DNA from: Aliishimia sp045106335
Lineage (GTDB): Bacteria; Pseudomonadota; Alphaproteobacteria; Rhodobacterales; Rhodobacteraceae
DNA: 64,000 bases
Assembly (NCBI GenBank): GCA_045106335.1
Contig: JBGCEM010000024.1
Span: forward strand, 77,626-141,625
Direction: 5' to 3'
The notes under the pieces were generated by a model that did no database searches, was not told the DNA's origin, and worked only from the letters and a program-made list of their open reading frames with translations. Position 1 is the stretch's first letter, and each line of letters opens with the position of its first letter. The position numbers were made by a program, and so were the translations under genes. Positions 16,499-25,676 of the stretch are shown here, one piece after another.

Positions 16499-18076
16499 TT
16501 AGGTAAGCAAATCCCCGGCAAGTGCCTGATCAATTAAACTGATGGTTTCTTCCACACCATATAGCGCGATAAATCCACCGAACCGAGGTCCCTGAGACGC
16601 ACCCAACAGAACTTCATACAACGCCGTAAACCAAGCGCGCATAGGGTCAAACCGATCCCGCCCAACTGTATAGACAATCCCTTGCAGTGTTTCGTCATCG
16701 CGCGCGCCGTCATGGGCGGCCAAGGCATCGCGTAAAGCGCGCAAAGCCTCCGCCTCAACGTCACTTGCCGCGCGATAGGTTTTGGCTGGCTTCACGAAAT
16801 CATTGTAATACCGAACAGCAAACCCGGCTGCTTGATCCAGATCAGGATGTGTCTGCGCCGTTGCATCGGGCGCGTAGCGGCGAATGAAGCCCCACAACGT
16901 GTCCGTATCCTCAGCCCCTGAAACAGAGGCCAAGTTCAACATCATCCCGAATGGGATCAGCATCGAAGACTGCGGAACATCGCCGCCGTGGATGTGAAAC
17001 ACAGGATTGTTCAACTGTTGCGTCTGATCCTGCCCCTCAAAAGCGCGCAATTGTTGATGGTATTCATCCACCGCTTTGGGAATCACATCAAAAAACATCC
17101 GCTTGGCGGTCTTTGGTTTTTGGTACATGAAATATGACAGGCTCTCGGCGCTGGCATAGGTCAGCCATTCGTCAATGCTGACACCATTCCCCGAGGTTTT
17201 CGAAATCTTCTGCCCGTTTTCATCCAAGAACAATTCGTATGTGAAATGCTCGGGCTTGCGCTGCCCCAGGATTTCACAAATGCGATCATAGATTGGCGTG
17301 TTGGTGGAATGGTCTTTGCCATACATCTCAAAATCGACGCCCAAAGCAGCCCAGCGCGCGCCAAAATCGGGCTTCCATTGCAGCTTCACATTGCCGCCCG
17401 TTATCGGCAGGGTCATTTCGCTGCCATCAGGATCATCAAAGGTGATCGTGCCCGCCTTTGCATCCACATTTTTCACCGGCACATACATTACCCGCCCCGT
17501 GTCGGGGTGGATCGGCAAAAAGATCGAATAGGTCGCAGCGCGTTCAGGGCGCAGGGATTTAAGCATCACTTTCATGATGTCATCATATTTTTCCGCAGCG
17601 CGCAGCAGAACTGGATCAAACTGACCCGAGCGATAGAATTGCGTGGCGGAAATAAACTCGTATTCAAAGCCAAACGTGTCCAAAAACCGCTGCAACATCG
17701 CGTTGTTATGCGCGCCAAAGCTGTCATGGGTGCCAAATGGATCCGGGACCGAGGTCAGTGGCTTTTGCAAATGCTCTTCAAGACTGGCGGCATTTGGGAC
17801 GTTGCCGGGCACTTTGCGCATTCCGTCCAGGTCGTCGGAAAAGCAAATTAGCTTGGTTGGAATATCGGAAATCATCTCAAACGCACGTCGCACCATTGTG
17901 GTACGGGCCACCTCGCCAAAGGTGCCGATATGGGGCAAACCCGACGGACCATAGCCCGTTTCAAACAGCACATATCCTTTGTCGGGCGGCGTCTTGGCAT
18001 AGCGTTTCAAGATCCCGCGCGCCGCTTCAAAAGGCCAGGCTTTGCTGTTCATCGCCGCATCACGCAGGGTGGTCAT
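16499..18076 (-). CDS. lysK: Lysyl-tRNA synthetase, class I
   Basis: Charges tRNA-Lys. It is a class I enzyme, recognised by GPSGLPHIGT (HIGH-type motif, residues 44-52) and the KISKTSGNG (KMSKS-type) motif in the middle. Length is 525 aa from the ATG at 18076, which has GGAGAG 9 nt upstream; an upstream in-frame ATG at 18118 has no such site. Class I LysRS is typical of archaea, spirochaetes and many alphaproteobacteria, including Rhodobacterales. It is followed by an intrinsic terminator and a dispersed hairpin element, and is divergent from a TerB-like gene. No class II LysRS is in this window. Confidence 0.95.
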   Translation of the reverse strand: MTTLRDAAMNSKAWPFEAARGILKRYAKTPPDKGYVLFETGYGPSGLPHIGTFGEVARTTMVRRAFEMISDIPTKLICFSDDLDGMRKVPGNVPNAASLEEHLQKPLTSVPDPFGTHDSFGAHNNAMLQRFLDTFGFEYEFISATQFYRSGQFDPVLLRAAEKYDDIMKVMLKSLRPERAATYSIFLPIHPDTGRVMYVPVKNVDAKAGTITFDDPDGSEMTLPITGGNVKLQWKPDFGARWAALGVDFEMYGKDHSTNTPIYDRICEILGQRKPEHFTYELFLDENGQKISKTSGNGVSIDEWLTYASAESLSYFMYQKPKTAKRMFFDVIPKAVDEYHQQLRAFEGQDQTQQLNNPVFHIHGGDVPQSSMLIPFGMMLNLASVSGAEDTDTLWGFIRRYAPDATAQTHPDLDQAAGFAVRYYNDFVKPAKTYRAASDVEAEALRALRDALAAHDGARDDETLQGIVYTVGRDRFDPMRAWFTALYEVLLGASQGPRFGGFIALYGVEETISLIDQALAGDLLT

Positions 18077-18199
18077 TTTTTTTACTCTCCAAGCAAACGA
18101 CATGCACGGAATGCACATGAAGCGGCCACTCCCTATTGTGTGGTCGCCTTGCGGTCAATAACTAGAGGGAAGAGCAGCCCGGTAAAGAAGGAGCCCGCG

Positions 18200-18625
18200 A
18201 TGGCCCAGGATAATGTACATGCGATGAGCCCAGAGGATTGTCTGGTCGCTTTAATGATTGCCGTGTCTGCGTCAGATGAGGACATTCGCACCACTGAATT
18301 GATCAAAATTCAGTACGCTGTGAATATTTTGCCGGTCTTTTCAGGGTATGACGCAGATCGGATGCAACTGGTCAGCCAAGCGGTGTTTGATTTGTTCGAG
18401 CAAGAGGACGGATTGGACGCATTATTTGGTCTTGTACGCGACAATTTGCCTGAAAAGCTGAATGAAACGGCTTATGCACTGGCCTGTGACGTTGCCGCTG
18501 CGGATGGTCATTTGGAGGAAACCGAGCTGCGTCTTCTGGAAGAAATTCGCTATGAGCTAAATATTGATCGCCTGCACGCAGCTGCGATTGAGCGCGGCGC
18601 TCGGGCGCGGCACACCAGTCTTTAG
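18200..18625 (+). CDS. TerB-like (DjlA-N superfamily) protein
   Basis: A 141-aa helical protein from the ATG at 18200, which has AAGAAGGAG upstream. It resembles the TerB/DjlA N-terminal fold: SPEDCLVALMIAVSASDEDIRTTEL, then LACDVAAADGHLEETELRLLEEI. The two halves repeat the 'A-aDG-i...E-..ll..i' motif with conserved acidic residues that can bind metal. TerB family members are linked to tellurite and envelope stress, but isolated homologues are functionally open. Divergent from lysK. Probably cytoplasmic. Confidence 0.75.
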   Translation: MAQDNVHAMSPEDCLVALMIAVSASDEDIRTTELIKIQYAVNILPVFSGYDADRMQLVSQAVFDLFEQEDGLDALFGLVRDNLPEKLNETAYALACDVAAADGHLEETELRLLEEIRYELNIDRLHAAAIERGARARHTSL

Positions 18626-18641
18626 GACCGTACAAATGGGA

Positions 18642-19064
18642 TTATTTGCGACGCGCCAAAATACCCCAGGCGCGTTTGGCAGGGCTTTCTTGCGAAAAGA
18701 TCGTTTGACTGGGCTGGGGGTGGGACAACATCATCCGAACTGTAGAAAGTTCTGACATATCAGCGCCTTGGGTCTCAGATATATCAATCAGTTCTAACGC
18801 TTCGCGCTGCAACGCTTCATAAAGCGCACCTTGTCGCCAAGCGGCGCGCGCCAATGCCAGAATAAAATCGCAGTACAATCCGCCGGATTGAAGAACTTGG
18901 GAGTACTCATCGCGCATCTGGGCCACGATCATCTGTGCCGTCGCGCCCCGTTGCAAGTTAAATACAAAATCATCGGCAACAGCTTGACAGAACCCAAGGC
19001 GGTCAATTCCCGGTGTAGTGATTTCGGCTGCGTCTTTCACTAAGGTCGACCCCACGTCGTGCAA
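18642..19064 (-). CDS. Conserved-looking hypothetical protein
   Basis: A 140-aa soluble, mostly helical protein with no recognised domain. The first codon at 19064 is TTG with no clear ribosome site; GTG at 19055 is an alternative. It converges with the TerB-like gene (16 bp between stops). The spacing and codon use look coding, and a repeated-helix pattern (FILALARAAWRQGALYEALQ) is visible. A TTAA-N6-TTAA pair lies directly upstream at 19064-19077. Function unknown. Confidence 0.6.
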   Translation of the reverse strand: MHDVGSTLVKDAAEITTPGIDRLGFCQAVADDFVFNLQRGATAQMIVAQMRDEYSQVLQSGGLYCDFILALARAAWRQGALYEALQREALELIDISETQGADMSELSTVRMMLSHPQPSQTIFSQESPAKRAWGILARRK

Positions 19065-19172
19065 TTAACTCTTGTTAACAAATTCCAACCCTGACGGGAA
19101 GTCCGCATAAATTGCCGTGACGTCAACTTGGACGCGGCGCGCCTGCTTGGTGGGTCCTCTAACGCAGATTTC

Positions 19173-20660
19173 TTAGCGACTATATAACGTTGCCCAGCGG
19201 TCAATTAGGGCCAATTGCAAGGACTTGGCGCGTCTATTCCAGCCTCGGGCCCCTTGTGGGGCTTCTCGGTTGGCTTTGCCAATCCTGGACCGAGACTTTA
19301 AATCGGCGGTGAAAATTGCGAAGGCAAGCTCGGTTCCATTGGCTGTTGTGACATAACCAGACAAGGACGACACAAAGTTCAAGGTGCCTGTTTTCGCATC
19401 CACTTTCACCGGATGATTCTTTTGTGGTCGCCCTTTTGCGTCGCGCATGGCGATCGGTTTCAGCAAACGACGGAATCCTGCATTTTGTACCCGCACCATA
19501 GCTGTACACATGTCATCGGCAGTCATGCGCGAAGCTTCCCCCAGTCCAGAGTGGTCAACCAAAGCGGCGCGGGCCATTCCAAGGTTGGCTTGCGACCAAC
19601 GGCTCATCTCGCGGCCCGATGCTTTCAAGCTGTTTACCGCGCCTACCCGTTTTTGCGTGGCAGCCAGTCCGACCATCTCGGCAATCAAGTTGTTGGAATA
19701 TTTCAACATATCGCGCAAAATATCCAGCAGAGGCTGGCTGGAATGTGTTGCAAGGACAATGCCGGTGGGCGCGCGCGACACAGTTTTGGCGGAAGGCAGA
19801 ACGAAGCCATGGCGGCTCGCCATCGGGCGAAACACATCTGCTGCGTAAAGCCCCTGTAACGGCACAGGCAGCCAGCGCGCACCGTCTTTGCCCAAAGCGC
19901 GCCGCGACACGGTCCACTCATCGCGCGCAGGCGTCGATTTATAGGTGTAAACAGGCACGTCGCGATTAACGATCTGCATGCTTGCGGTCGTTACATCGGG
20001 GCGATATTTCGCAGTGCGGGCGTCCAGAGTGACTTTGTAGCCGTTCGAACCGCGTCGCCATTCGAAATGCACCCGGTTAAAATTCAACGCCATTCCCGAG
20101 ATCGCCGGGTTATAGCCGACGTGATCAGGTTGGCCGGAATCAATGCTATGGATCCGGGGCAAAGCGCGGTCAAAAATCAAAAATTTGCCCTCAACGCCAC
20201 GAATGCCTTTTGCTTTCAATTGCGCCGCCAAGTTCGCTAAATCGGTACTATCAAGCGTTGGATCCCCGCCCCCCATCAGCACCAAATCGCCTTGTACAAT
20301 TCCGTTTGTCACACCCCCAGTTGCAACAAGTGTGGTAAAGAACCGGTGCTGTGCGCCCAAATTATCCAGTGCATATAATGCCGTTACGGATTTGGTGACG
20401 GACGCCGGGGGTGCCGCGCTTGCGCCATTGCGGCTTTCCAAACGACGCCCTGTTGCAATATCCGCGACTGCAAAGTTGACGTTTCCGCTGAGTTTCGCGG
20501 ATTGGATAATGTCCTCTGATCCTTTGATAACGGGGGCTACAGCTTTGCTGCCACGCGCAGGGGGGCGTTTTGAACGCGCCGGTGCGTCGGCATAGGCGGG
20601 CAGCGCAACGCTGGCCAGTGCTGCGGATAAAAAGACCCGCCGGGAAATCAAATGCGTCAT
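19173..20660 (-). CDS. dacB: D-alanyl-D-alanine carboxypeptidase/endopeptidase (PBP4, DacB)
   Basis: A 495-aa class C penicillin-binding protein that trims peptidoglycan stem peptides in the periplasm. The catalytic motifs are present: SVTK (87-90), SNN in LKYSNNLIAEM, and KTG in VDAKTGTLNF. The N-terminus has a good twin-arginine motif, SRRVFLSAAL, followed by a hydrophobic stretch and AYADA, so export by Tat is likely. Length matches DacB with its inserted domain between SxxK and SxN. It is a single gene with no clear operon partner; nadD follows upstream on the same strand after a 188-bp gap. Confidence 0.93.
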   Translation of the reverse strand: MTHLISRRVFLSAALASVALPAYADAPARSKRPPARGSKAVAPVIKGSEDIIQSAKLSGNVNFAVADIATGRRLESRNGASAAPPASVTKSVTALYALDNLGAQHRFFTTLVATGGVTNGIVQGDLVLMGGGDPTLDSTDLANLAAQLKAKGIRGVEGKFLIFDRALPRIHSIDSGQPDHVGYNPAISGMALNFNRVHFEWRRGSNGYKVTLDARTAKYRPDVTTASMQIVNRDVPVYTYKSTPARDEWTVSRRALGKDGARWLPVPLQGLYAADVFRPMASRHGFVLPSAKTVSRAPTGIVLATHSSQPLLDILRDMLKYSNNLIAEMVGLAATQKRVGAVNSLKASGREMSRWSQANLGMARAALVDHSGLGEASRMTADDMCTAMVRVQNAGFRRLLKPIAMRDAKGRPQKNHPVKVDAKTGTLNFVSSLSGYVTTANGTELAFAIFTADLKSRSRIGKANREAPQGARGWNRRAKSLQLALIDRWATLYSR

Positions 20661-20848
20661 GGCTTCAAATTTCGCATGCTGGACGTTTCAGAACAAGCCG
20701 ACCTCTGCCTCATTTCGTCAGTCTATAAAAGATGTTATTGGGCTGCGTCATGCGGTTTCGTGGTGTATCTTGGCTTTATTTAGATAGCGCTGCTTGAACT
20801 CGCGCAAGTCTGATCGCTTTCATCGGGCTTAGTTTGACCGTATGCGCT

Positions 20849-21451
20849 TTAGCTTTGCCACTGCCCGGCCGCACGAATCGCAGTTGAACTGTGATTGACC
20901 ATCGGCATATTCACAAAGCTCCAGGCCGGGGATTGTGCGTGACCAAGAAGCTGTCCCCATCGACCCGGAATGCGGTAGTTTTGATACAGCTTGGCCGCGA
21001 TGCTCATCCGGGCGCGCAGCCGATCACCGGGCCTTGCCAACACGCCAACGGGCACGTTTTCCATGATCCAATGCCAATCCTGCCAGCGGTGAAATTGCGC
21101 CAGATTATCAGCCCCCATCAGCCACACAAAACGGACCCTGGGATTACGCATTTGCAGGCCTGCCAAAGTCTGCGCGGTGTAGCGCGTGCCCAATTGTGCC
21201 TCAAGATCAGTGACATGAACCCGAGGGTGTTGCATGACAGTTTGTGCATGAGCCAGCCGACGGGCCAGGGGCGCGGGCCCTTTGGACTTGAGCGGATTTC
21301 CAGGACTGACCAACCACCAAACGTGGTCCAAACCAAACCGCTTTAACGCCTCACGGGTAATGTGCACATGTCCCAAATGCGCAGGATCAAAGGATCCGCC
21401 CAAAAGCCCGATCACTTGGCCGGGACGCGTCATGGGGTGTTGTATCGCCAT
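20849..21451 (-). CDS. nadD: Nicotinate-nucleotide adenylyltransferase
   Basis: Converts nicotinate mononucleotide and ATP to deamido-NAD in NAD synthesis. A nucleotidyltransferase fold is shown by GLLGGSFDPAHLGHVHI (the (H/T)xGH motif) near the N-terminus and the WLMGADNLAQFHRWQDW signature of NadD. A start at 21451 (ATG with AAAGG upstream) gives 200 aa, the usual size; an ATG at 21520 is also in frame but has no clear RBS. NadE, the next enzyme of the pathway, is encoded elsewhere in this window at 45.6-47.3 kb. Confidence 0.92.
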   Translation of the reverse strand: MAIQHPMTRPGQVIGLLGGSFDPAHLGHVHITREALKRFGLDHVWWLVSPGNPLKSKGPAPLARRLAHAQTVMQHPRVHVTDLEAQLGTRYTAQTLAGLQMRNPRVRFVWLMGADNLAQFHRWQDWHWIMENVPVGVLARPGDRLRARMSIAAKLYQNYRIPGRWGQLLGHAQSPAWSFVNMPMVNHSSTAIRAAGQWQS

Positions 21452-21572
21452 GGCGCCTTTGTGACGCTGTGTGGGAATAGGATCAATATCAGACTGACAG
21501 GTGGTCTTGGAATGTGCCATGTCGCTGTGCTAGATCAGGCCCGTGTAGACGACTGTAATTCGGAGCTTTGTT

Positions 21573-22109
21573 ATGAAAGCCAGCCTGTTCGGACTTATAT
21601 TGGCGTTGTTAAGTCCGTTCGTTGCCATCATGGCGCGCGCCGATGCAGAAGATGACGCGGCCTATATCGCGTCTCAGATCATTTCCCGTGCCAAATACGA
21701 GGCCGCCTTACAAGCGCAAAGCCCACAGATTCTATCGGCGTTTGAAAGCACATTTCAGGACAAAGGTATTTCCGTAACAGATATCGCCGCGTTTTCTGAA
21801 CTTTTGATGGGTGAGTTTATTGACGAATATGTGGAACACACCCGTCGGGATACGGCTGAAATCTATAAGTCCATGTTTTCGCATCAAGATCTTGCAAAAA
21901 TTGCCGAATTTTACGGCACTCCCGCAGGCCAGGCTTTGTTGGCGCGCACCACGGATATCAATATCCAAAGTTCAGATCTAAGCCGTCGGGCCGGGATCGA
22001 AGCCGGGCGACGGGCGGGCCCGCGTGTGGCCCAACGTTTGGAAATCGAAGGGATCATCGTGGGTGGTGATCCGGACCTGACGCAAAAGCTGATAGACGTG
22101 CTGCGTTAG
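21573..22109 (+). CDS. DUF2059 family exported protein
   Basis: A 178-aa protein with a Sec signal peptide (KASLFGLILALLSPFVAIMARADA, cleaved near residue 24). The C-terminal half matches the DUF2059 pattern: MFSHQDLAKIAEFYGTPAGQALL, a helix-loop motif found in small periplasmic helical proteins of Proteobacteria. No enzymatic residues are evident. It lies divergent from nadD and ahead of ettA with its own promoter space. Function unknown. Confidence 0.78.
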   Translation: MKASLFGLILALLSPFVAIMARADAEDDAAYIASQIISRAKYEAALQAQSPQILSAFESTFQDKGISVTDIAAFSELLMGEFIDEYVEHTRRDTAEIYKSMFSHQDLAKIAEFYGTPAGQALLARTTDINIQSSDLSRRAGIEAGRRAGPRVAQRLEIEGIIVGGDPDLTQKLIDVLR

Positions 22110-22178
22110 CGCCATTGCCCCAAGACACCGGCTCGGCTATCTAGCGGCGCAATACCCGCAATTTCAAGGAGCGCCCAC

Positions 22179-23834
22179 ATGGCTGCCAATCAATTCGTGT
22201 ACTTCATGGACGGCGTATCCAAGCAATATCCTGGCGGTAAAAAGGTGTTTGAAAACATACGCCTGAACTTCTTGCCTGGTGTGAAAATTGGGGTTGTTGG
22301 GGTGAATGGTGCGGGTAAGTCCAGCCTGATGAAGATCATGGCGGGGCTGGATAAGGATTTTACTGGTGAAGCCTGGGCCGCTGAAGGCGCCAAGGTCGGC
22401 TATCTGCCCCAAGAACCCCATCTGGACCCAGAGCTGAATGTCCGCGAGAACGTGATGCTGGGCGTTGCCGAAAAGAAGGGCAAGCTGGACCGCTACAACG
22501 AAGTGGCGATGAACTATTCTGACGAAACTGCCGATGAAATGGCGCAGCTTCAGGACGAAATTGACGCTGAAAACCTGTGGGATCTGGACAGCCAGATCGA
22601 CGTCGCGATGGAGGCCCTGCGCTGTCCCCCTGATGATGCCGATGTGACGTCGCTATCTGGCGGCGAACGTCGCCGGGTCGCCCTTTGCAAGCTATTGTTA
22701 GAAGCGCCTGACATGCTGCTGTTGGACGAACCGACCAACCACCTGGATGCGGAAACCATCGCTTGGCTGCAACAGCACTTGATTGATTACAAAGGCACAA
22801 TCTTGATCGTCACGCACGACCGCTACTTCTTGGATGACATCACCGGCTGGATCCTGGAACTGGATCGCGGGCGCGGCATTCCATACGAGGGCAACTATTC
22901 CGCGTGGCTCGAACAAAAGGCCAAACGTTTGTCCCAAGAAGCGCGCGAAGACAAATCCCGCCAGAAGACGCTTGAACGCGAATTGGACTGGATCCGGCAG
23001 GGCGCCAAAGCGCGTCAGTCGAAATCCAAAGCCCGGATTGCCGCCTATAATGATCTGGCCAACCAGTCCGAGCGTGAAAAGCTGGCCCGCGCCCAAATTG
23101 TCATCCCCAATGGGCAACGTTTGGGTGGTAAAGTGATCGACGTCGAAGGCCTGAAAAAGGCGATGGGCGACAAGTTGTTGATCGAAGATCTGACCTTTTC
23201 GTTGCCACCGGGCGCGATTGTTGGTGTGATCGGGCCCAATGGCGCAGGAAAGTCCACCCTGTTTAAGATGTTAACAGGCCAAGAATCGCCCGATGCGGGC
23301 ACAGTTGATTACGGCGACACGGTGCAACTGTCTTACGTTGACCAATCCCGCGATGATTTGGCGGATGGTGATACCGTGTGGCAGGCGATTACAGGTGGTG
23401 CGGAAATTATTGAGCTGGGCGATGCCTCGATGAATTCGCGCGCCTATTGCTCGGCGTTCAACTTCAAAGGAGGGGACCAGCAGAAGCCGGTGAATTTGCT
23501 GTCCGGCGGGGAACGCAATCGCGTTCACATGGCGCGGCTGCTCAAAGAAGCGGGCAACGTGTTGTTATTGGACGAACCGACCAACGATTTGGATGTGGAA
23601 ACGCTGCGCGCACTAGAAGACGCCTTGGTGGATTTCGCAGGCTGCGCCGTTGTGATTTCGCACGATCGTTTCTTCCTGGACCGCATTTGTACGCATATCC
23701 TCGCTTTCGAAGGCGAGGCCCATGTGGAATGGTTTGAGGGCAACTTCGAAGAATATGAAGAAGACAAAAAGCGCCGTCTGGGTGCGGATGCACTCGAGCC
23801 TAAGCGTCTGAAACATAAGAAATTTATGCGGTAA
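22179..23834 (+). CDS. ettA: Energy-dependent translational throttle protein EttA (ABC-F)
   Basis: A 551-aa ABC-F ATPase without membrane segments. There are two nucleotide-binding domains: Walker A GVNGAGKSS (near 43) and GPNGAGKST (near 352), with signatures LSGGERRRV and LSGGERNRV and Walker B LLLDEPTNHLD and LLLDEPTNDLD. The charged linker between them (WLEQKAKRLSQEAREDK...) and the 'arm' insertion in domain 1 fit EttA. It binds the ribosomal E site and gates early elongation according to the ATP/ADP ratio. AAGGAG precedes the ATG. Length agrees with the E. coli protein (555 aa). Confidence 0.95.
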   Translation: MAANQFVYFMDGVSKQYPGGKKVFENIRLNFLPGVKIGVVGVNGAGKSSLMKIMAGLDKDFTGEAWAAEGAKVGYLPQEPHLDPELNVRENVMLGVAEKKGKLDRYNEVAMNYSDETADEMAQLQDEIDAENLWDLDSQIDVAMEALRCPPDDADVTSLSGGERRRVALCKLLLEAPDMLLLDEPTNHLDAETIAWLQQHLIDYKGTILIVTHDRYFLDDITGWILELDRGRGIPYEGNYSAWLEQKAKRLSQEAREDKSRQKTLERELDWIRQGAKARQSKSKARIAAYNDLANQSEREKLARAQIVIPNGQRLGGKVIDVEGLKKAMGDKLLIEDLTFSLPPGAIVGVIGPNGAGKSTLFKMLTGQESPDAGTVDYGDTVQLSYVDQSRDDLADGDTVWQAITGGAEIIELGDASMNSRAYCSAFNFKGGDQQKPVNLLSGGERNRVHMARLLKEAGNVLLLDEPTNDLDVETLRALEDALVDFAGCAVVISHDRFFLDRICTHILAFEGEAHVEWFEGNFEEYEEDKKRRLGADALEPKRLKHKKFMR

Positions 23835-23918
23835 GTCGAGCGCGCTTTGGTGCTTGCCGCGTGGTTTAAGCACGGGCGCAGGCTTGTTCGTCAAACTGCA
23901 CGTCCCCATGTTAACAGG

Positions 23919-24338
23919 ATGAAACGACGTACATTTACCCTTGGTCTAGGCGCGGCTGTTGCTGCGCCGACTGTGCCTTTGGCGCATATATTGCCGACAC
24001 GTGCCGGCAGTGGCGCTCAGATGAAAACTGCTGCCCTTTTGGCGCGCGCGCACAATCATTGCACGTTGGATATGTTGATGCGGCACCTCAAAGTGCCGTT
24101 GCAGACAGCGCGGGAAATTCAAACCCGGCTGGTACAACAAGGGATCATCACAGCCCCCATTGGCGGCGCATCGATGGCGGTTCATCCATTGAACACCTAT
24201 TGTGTGCCCAAAGCTGCGTATAAAACATCCAATTATGTCCATGAGGCCGCTGATTTAGACCGCAAATTGCGGGCCGTGCTAAAGCGAATTGACCCAGAGC
24301 CCGGCCCGGAAGACTTGGACTTGAACACCCGTGTTTAA
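23919..24338 (+). CDS. Hypothetical protein with export-like N-terminus and winged-helix-like core
   Basis: A 139-aa protein from the ATG at 23919 (AACAGG upstream). The N-terminus MKRRTFTLGLGAAVAAP looks like a Tat or Sec signal (RRTFTL). Residues about 42-80 (LLARAHNHCTLDMLMRHLKVPLQTAREIQTRLVQQGII), quoted here only as a landmark, read like a winged helix-turn-helix: helix, turn, recognition helix, then a 'G-I-I' wing start. A DNA-binding-type fold behind an export signal would be odd. It may be a non-cleaved anchor, or the fold may serve another purpose. It follows ettA by 84 bp. No known family. Confidence 0.6.
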   Translation: MKRRTFTLGLGAAVAAPTVPLAHILPTRAGSGAQMKTAALLARAHNHCTLDMLMRHLKVPLQTAREIQTRLVQQGIITAPIGGASMAVHPLNTYCVPKAAYKTSNYVHEAADLDRKLRAVLKRIDPEPGPEDLDLNTRV

Positions 24339-24703
24339 CGGGCAACGATACACGCGAAAAGGGTGCCGACGTTGGGTTGCGCAACGTAAGGTGATTCTCT
24401 TTCACCAGCAAAACACTGGATTCGGGCTGTGAATTATGTATTTGACGCGACTTGAAAGGTATACAATCTGTTCGCAAGGCTGCTGCCAGCTTAAAGAAGC
24501 TGAAATAACAGGCGAAAATAGGCTGTTTTAAGGGAATTGTCTCAAAATACTTGCCAAAGGGGGTCTGACGGCCCATATCGTCCACAGCTACTCATCTTAT
24601 TCGACCACTGTCTTCCTACTCAGGCTGCAGTCTTTCGATCCAAGACGACAACAGCCCAGGTGCCGCAATCATGGGGGCACCATCCAAAATAGGAGACACG
24701 GAT
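24339..24703. promoter_or_regulatory. 365-bp gap: leader region of the cold-shock gene
   Basis: No convincing gene is present. The stretch holds a short dyad ACGTTG/CAACGT (24369-24387) behind the upstream gene, a loose promoter-like pair (TTGACG near 24433, TACAAT near 24462), and a perfect 6-bp hairpin CAGCTT-aaag-AAGCTG (24487-24502). A long 5' untranslated leader is usual for cold-shock genes in enterobacteria, so part of this is probably transcribed. Confidence 0.35.
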
Positions 24704-24910
24704 ATGGCCACTGGCACCGTGAAATGGTTCAATACAACTAAAGGCTTCGGCTTTATCGCACCAGAAGATGGCGGCAAAGATGTGTTTGTACACATCAGCG
24801 CGGTCGAGCGTTCGGGTTTGACCGGCCTCGCCGACAACCAAAAAGTCAGCTATGAGCTGCAAGCAGGCCGTGACGGGCGCGAAAGCGCAGCGAATATCGA
24901 ATTGCTGTAA
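24704..24910 (+). CDS. csp: Cold-shock protein (CspA family)
   Basis: A 68-aa single cold-shock domain: GTVKWFNTTKGFGFI (RNP-1 type) and DVFVHISAVE (RNP-2). It binds single-stranded RNA and DNA and melts mRNA structure. ATG at 24704 with AGGAG upstream; an in-frame ATG at 24671 lies in the leader. Followed by a GC-rich hairpin. The long upstream region may contribute temperature-dependent control. Confidence 0.96.
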   Translation: MATGTVKWFNTTKGFGFIAPEDGGKDVFVHISAVERSGLTGLADNQKVSYELQAGRDGRESAANIELL

Positions 24911-24918
24911 AGAATTAT

Positions 24919-24941
24919 GCCTGGGCCTTTTTGGCCCGGGC
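24919..24941 (+). terminator. Hairpin after the cold-shock gene
   Basis: GCCTGGGCC-TTTTT-GGCCCGGGC, a 9-bp stem with one G-T pair, 8 nt after the stop. The T5 is in the loop and no U-tract follows, so termination strength is uncertain. A second dyad AACCCT/AGGGTT (24949-24970) follows. Confidence 0.5.
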
Positions 24942-24970
24942 ACCCTTGAACCCTTGATTAACTGAGGGTT

Positions 24971-25211
24971 ACATTTACTTCCCTACATTTTATTAAAACG
25001 GAACCGCTTTTGGCGGAATGAATGTTGTCGGTTTGGACGTTTCTTGGATCCTATTGCCGGTTAACTAAAATTGAAATTAATTTGGCCCTGGGCGAATGTA
25101 ACGCGATTTTAATAAGCCTTAATTTTCGCGCATTCGTTTTCAATCGTCTTTACAAGAAATTAACTTTCTGGGGGCTAGGCTGACCTATCGGAAAAATAGG
25201 GGTCTACAAGC
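24971..25211. other. AT-rich intergenic stretch
   Basis: Between the cold-shock terminator and the next gene lies an AT-rich stretch with several TTAA tetranucleotides (for example TTAATAAGCCTTAA near 25110-25123 and TTAACT near 25062). It probably holds the promoter of the downstream gene. I see no open frame or structured RNA that I would support. Confidence 0.3.
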
Positions 25212-25517
25212 GTGGCAGGTATAGCACTTATTCTAAGCAGCTTTCTTGGCGTCCTCAGCGGTGTTTTTTGCATGGTCGTGTTTGACGCAAGTGTTTGGCA
25301 AGGGTGTTTGGTTTACTTCACCGTCGCCATGACACTGACACTTATCAACCTGTCCGCGGCTTTCTTCGCGCGGGCAGCCGAGCCCAATGGGTTCGACTCG
25401 ATGGAAGATCTGGAACAGTGGGAAGCCTGGCATGAAGATGAAAATTGGCTTGAAGCTGCCGCCGAAGAAACTTTGAACAAAACGGCCAAAAGTTACGCGC
25501 AGCGCCGCGCTGGGTAA
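25212..25517 (+). CDS. Small hypothetical membrane protein
   Basis: A protein of 101 aa from a GTG with AGGGG upstream. Two hydrophobic segments (about residues 3-24 and 33-53) are followed by a strongly acidic, tryptophan-containing cytoplasmic tail (DLEQWEAWHEDENWLEAAAEE). I recognise no family. The tail's charge suggests interaction with another protein. It ends near a bidirectional terminator at 25627. Confidence 0.6.
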   Translation: MAGIALILSSFLGVLSGVFCMVVFDASVWQGCLVYFTVAMTLTLINLSAAFFARAAEPNGFDSMEDLEQWEAWHEDENWLEAAAEETLNKTAKSYAQRRAG

Positions 25518-25626
25518 TGCGCCAATTTTGTCCTTTGGCTAGAAGTCACTGTTTCAAAGCATGGTGTAGCAAGTACACTTTCGATCAGGGAAGTATCCGA
25601 AGAAGGGCCTGAGGTTTCTGAAACAC

Positions 25627-25655
25627 AAAAAGGCACCGGATTTCGGCGCCTTTTT
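25627..25655. terminator. Bidirectional intrinsic terminator
   Basis: AAAAAGGC(A)CC-ggatttc-GG(C)GCCTTTTT: a GC stem flanked by A5 and T5 runs, so it works in both directions, for the + gene ending at 25517 and the - gene ending at 25677. Its stem is nearly identical to the terminator at 26007. Confidence 0.85.
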
Positions 25656-25676
25656 GTAACTGTAAAGAGTTTTGGT

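Noticed and set aside
18121..18152. Hairpin GCGGCCAC...GTGGTCGC between lysK and the TerB-like gene
   Set aside because: It lies in a divergent promoter region, has no U-tract and only moderate pairing, so neither a terminator nor an operator call is justified.
19064..19077. TTAA-N6-TTAA pair resembling a CtrA site (and a similar pair near 25110-25123)
   Set aside because: The CtrA consensus has N7 spacing and these regions are AT-rich enough for chance; not strong enough to call.
25518..25660. A possible small RNA ending in the strong terminator at 25627
   Set aside because: No promoter or further conserved structure could be recognised; the terminator is explained by the flanking genes.
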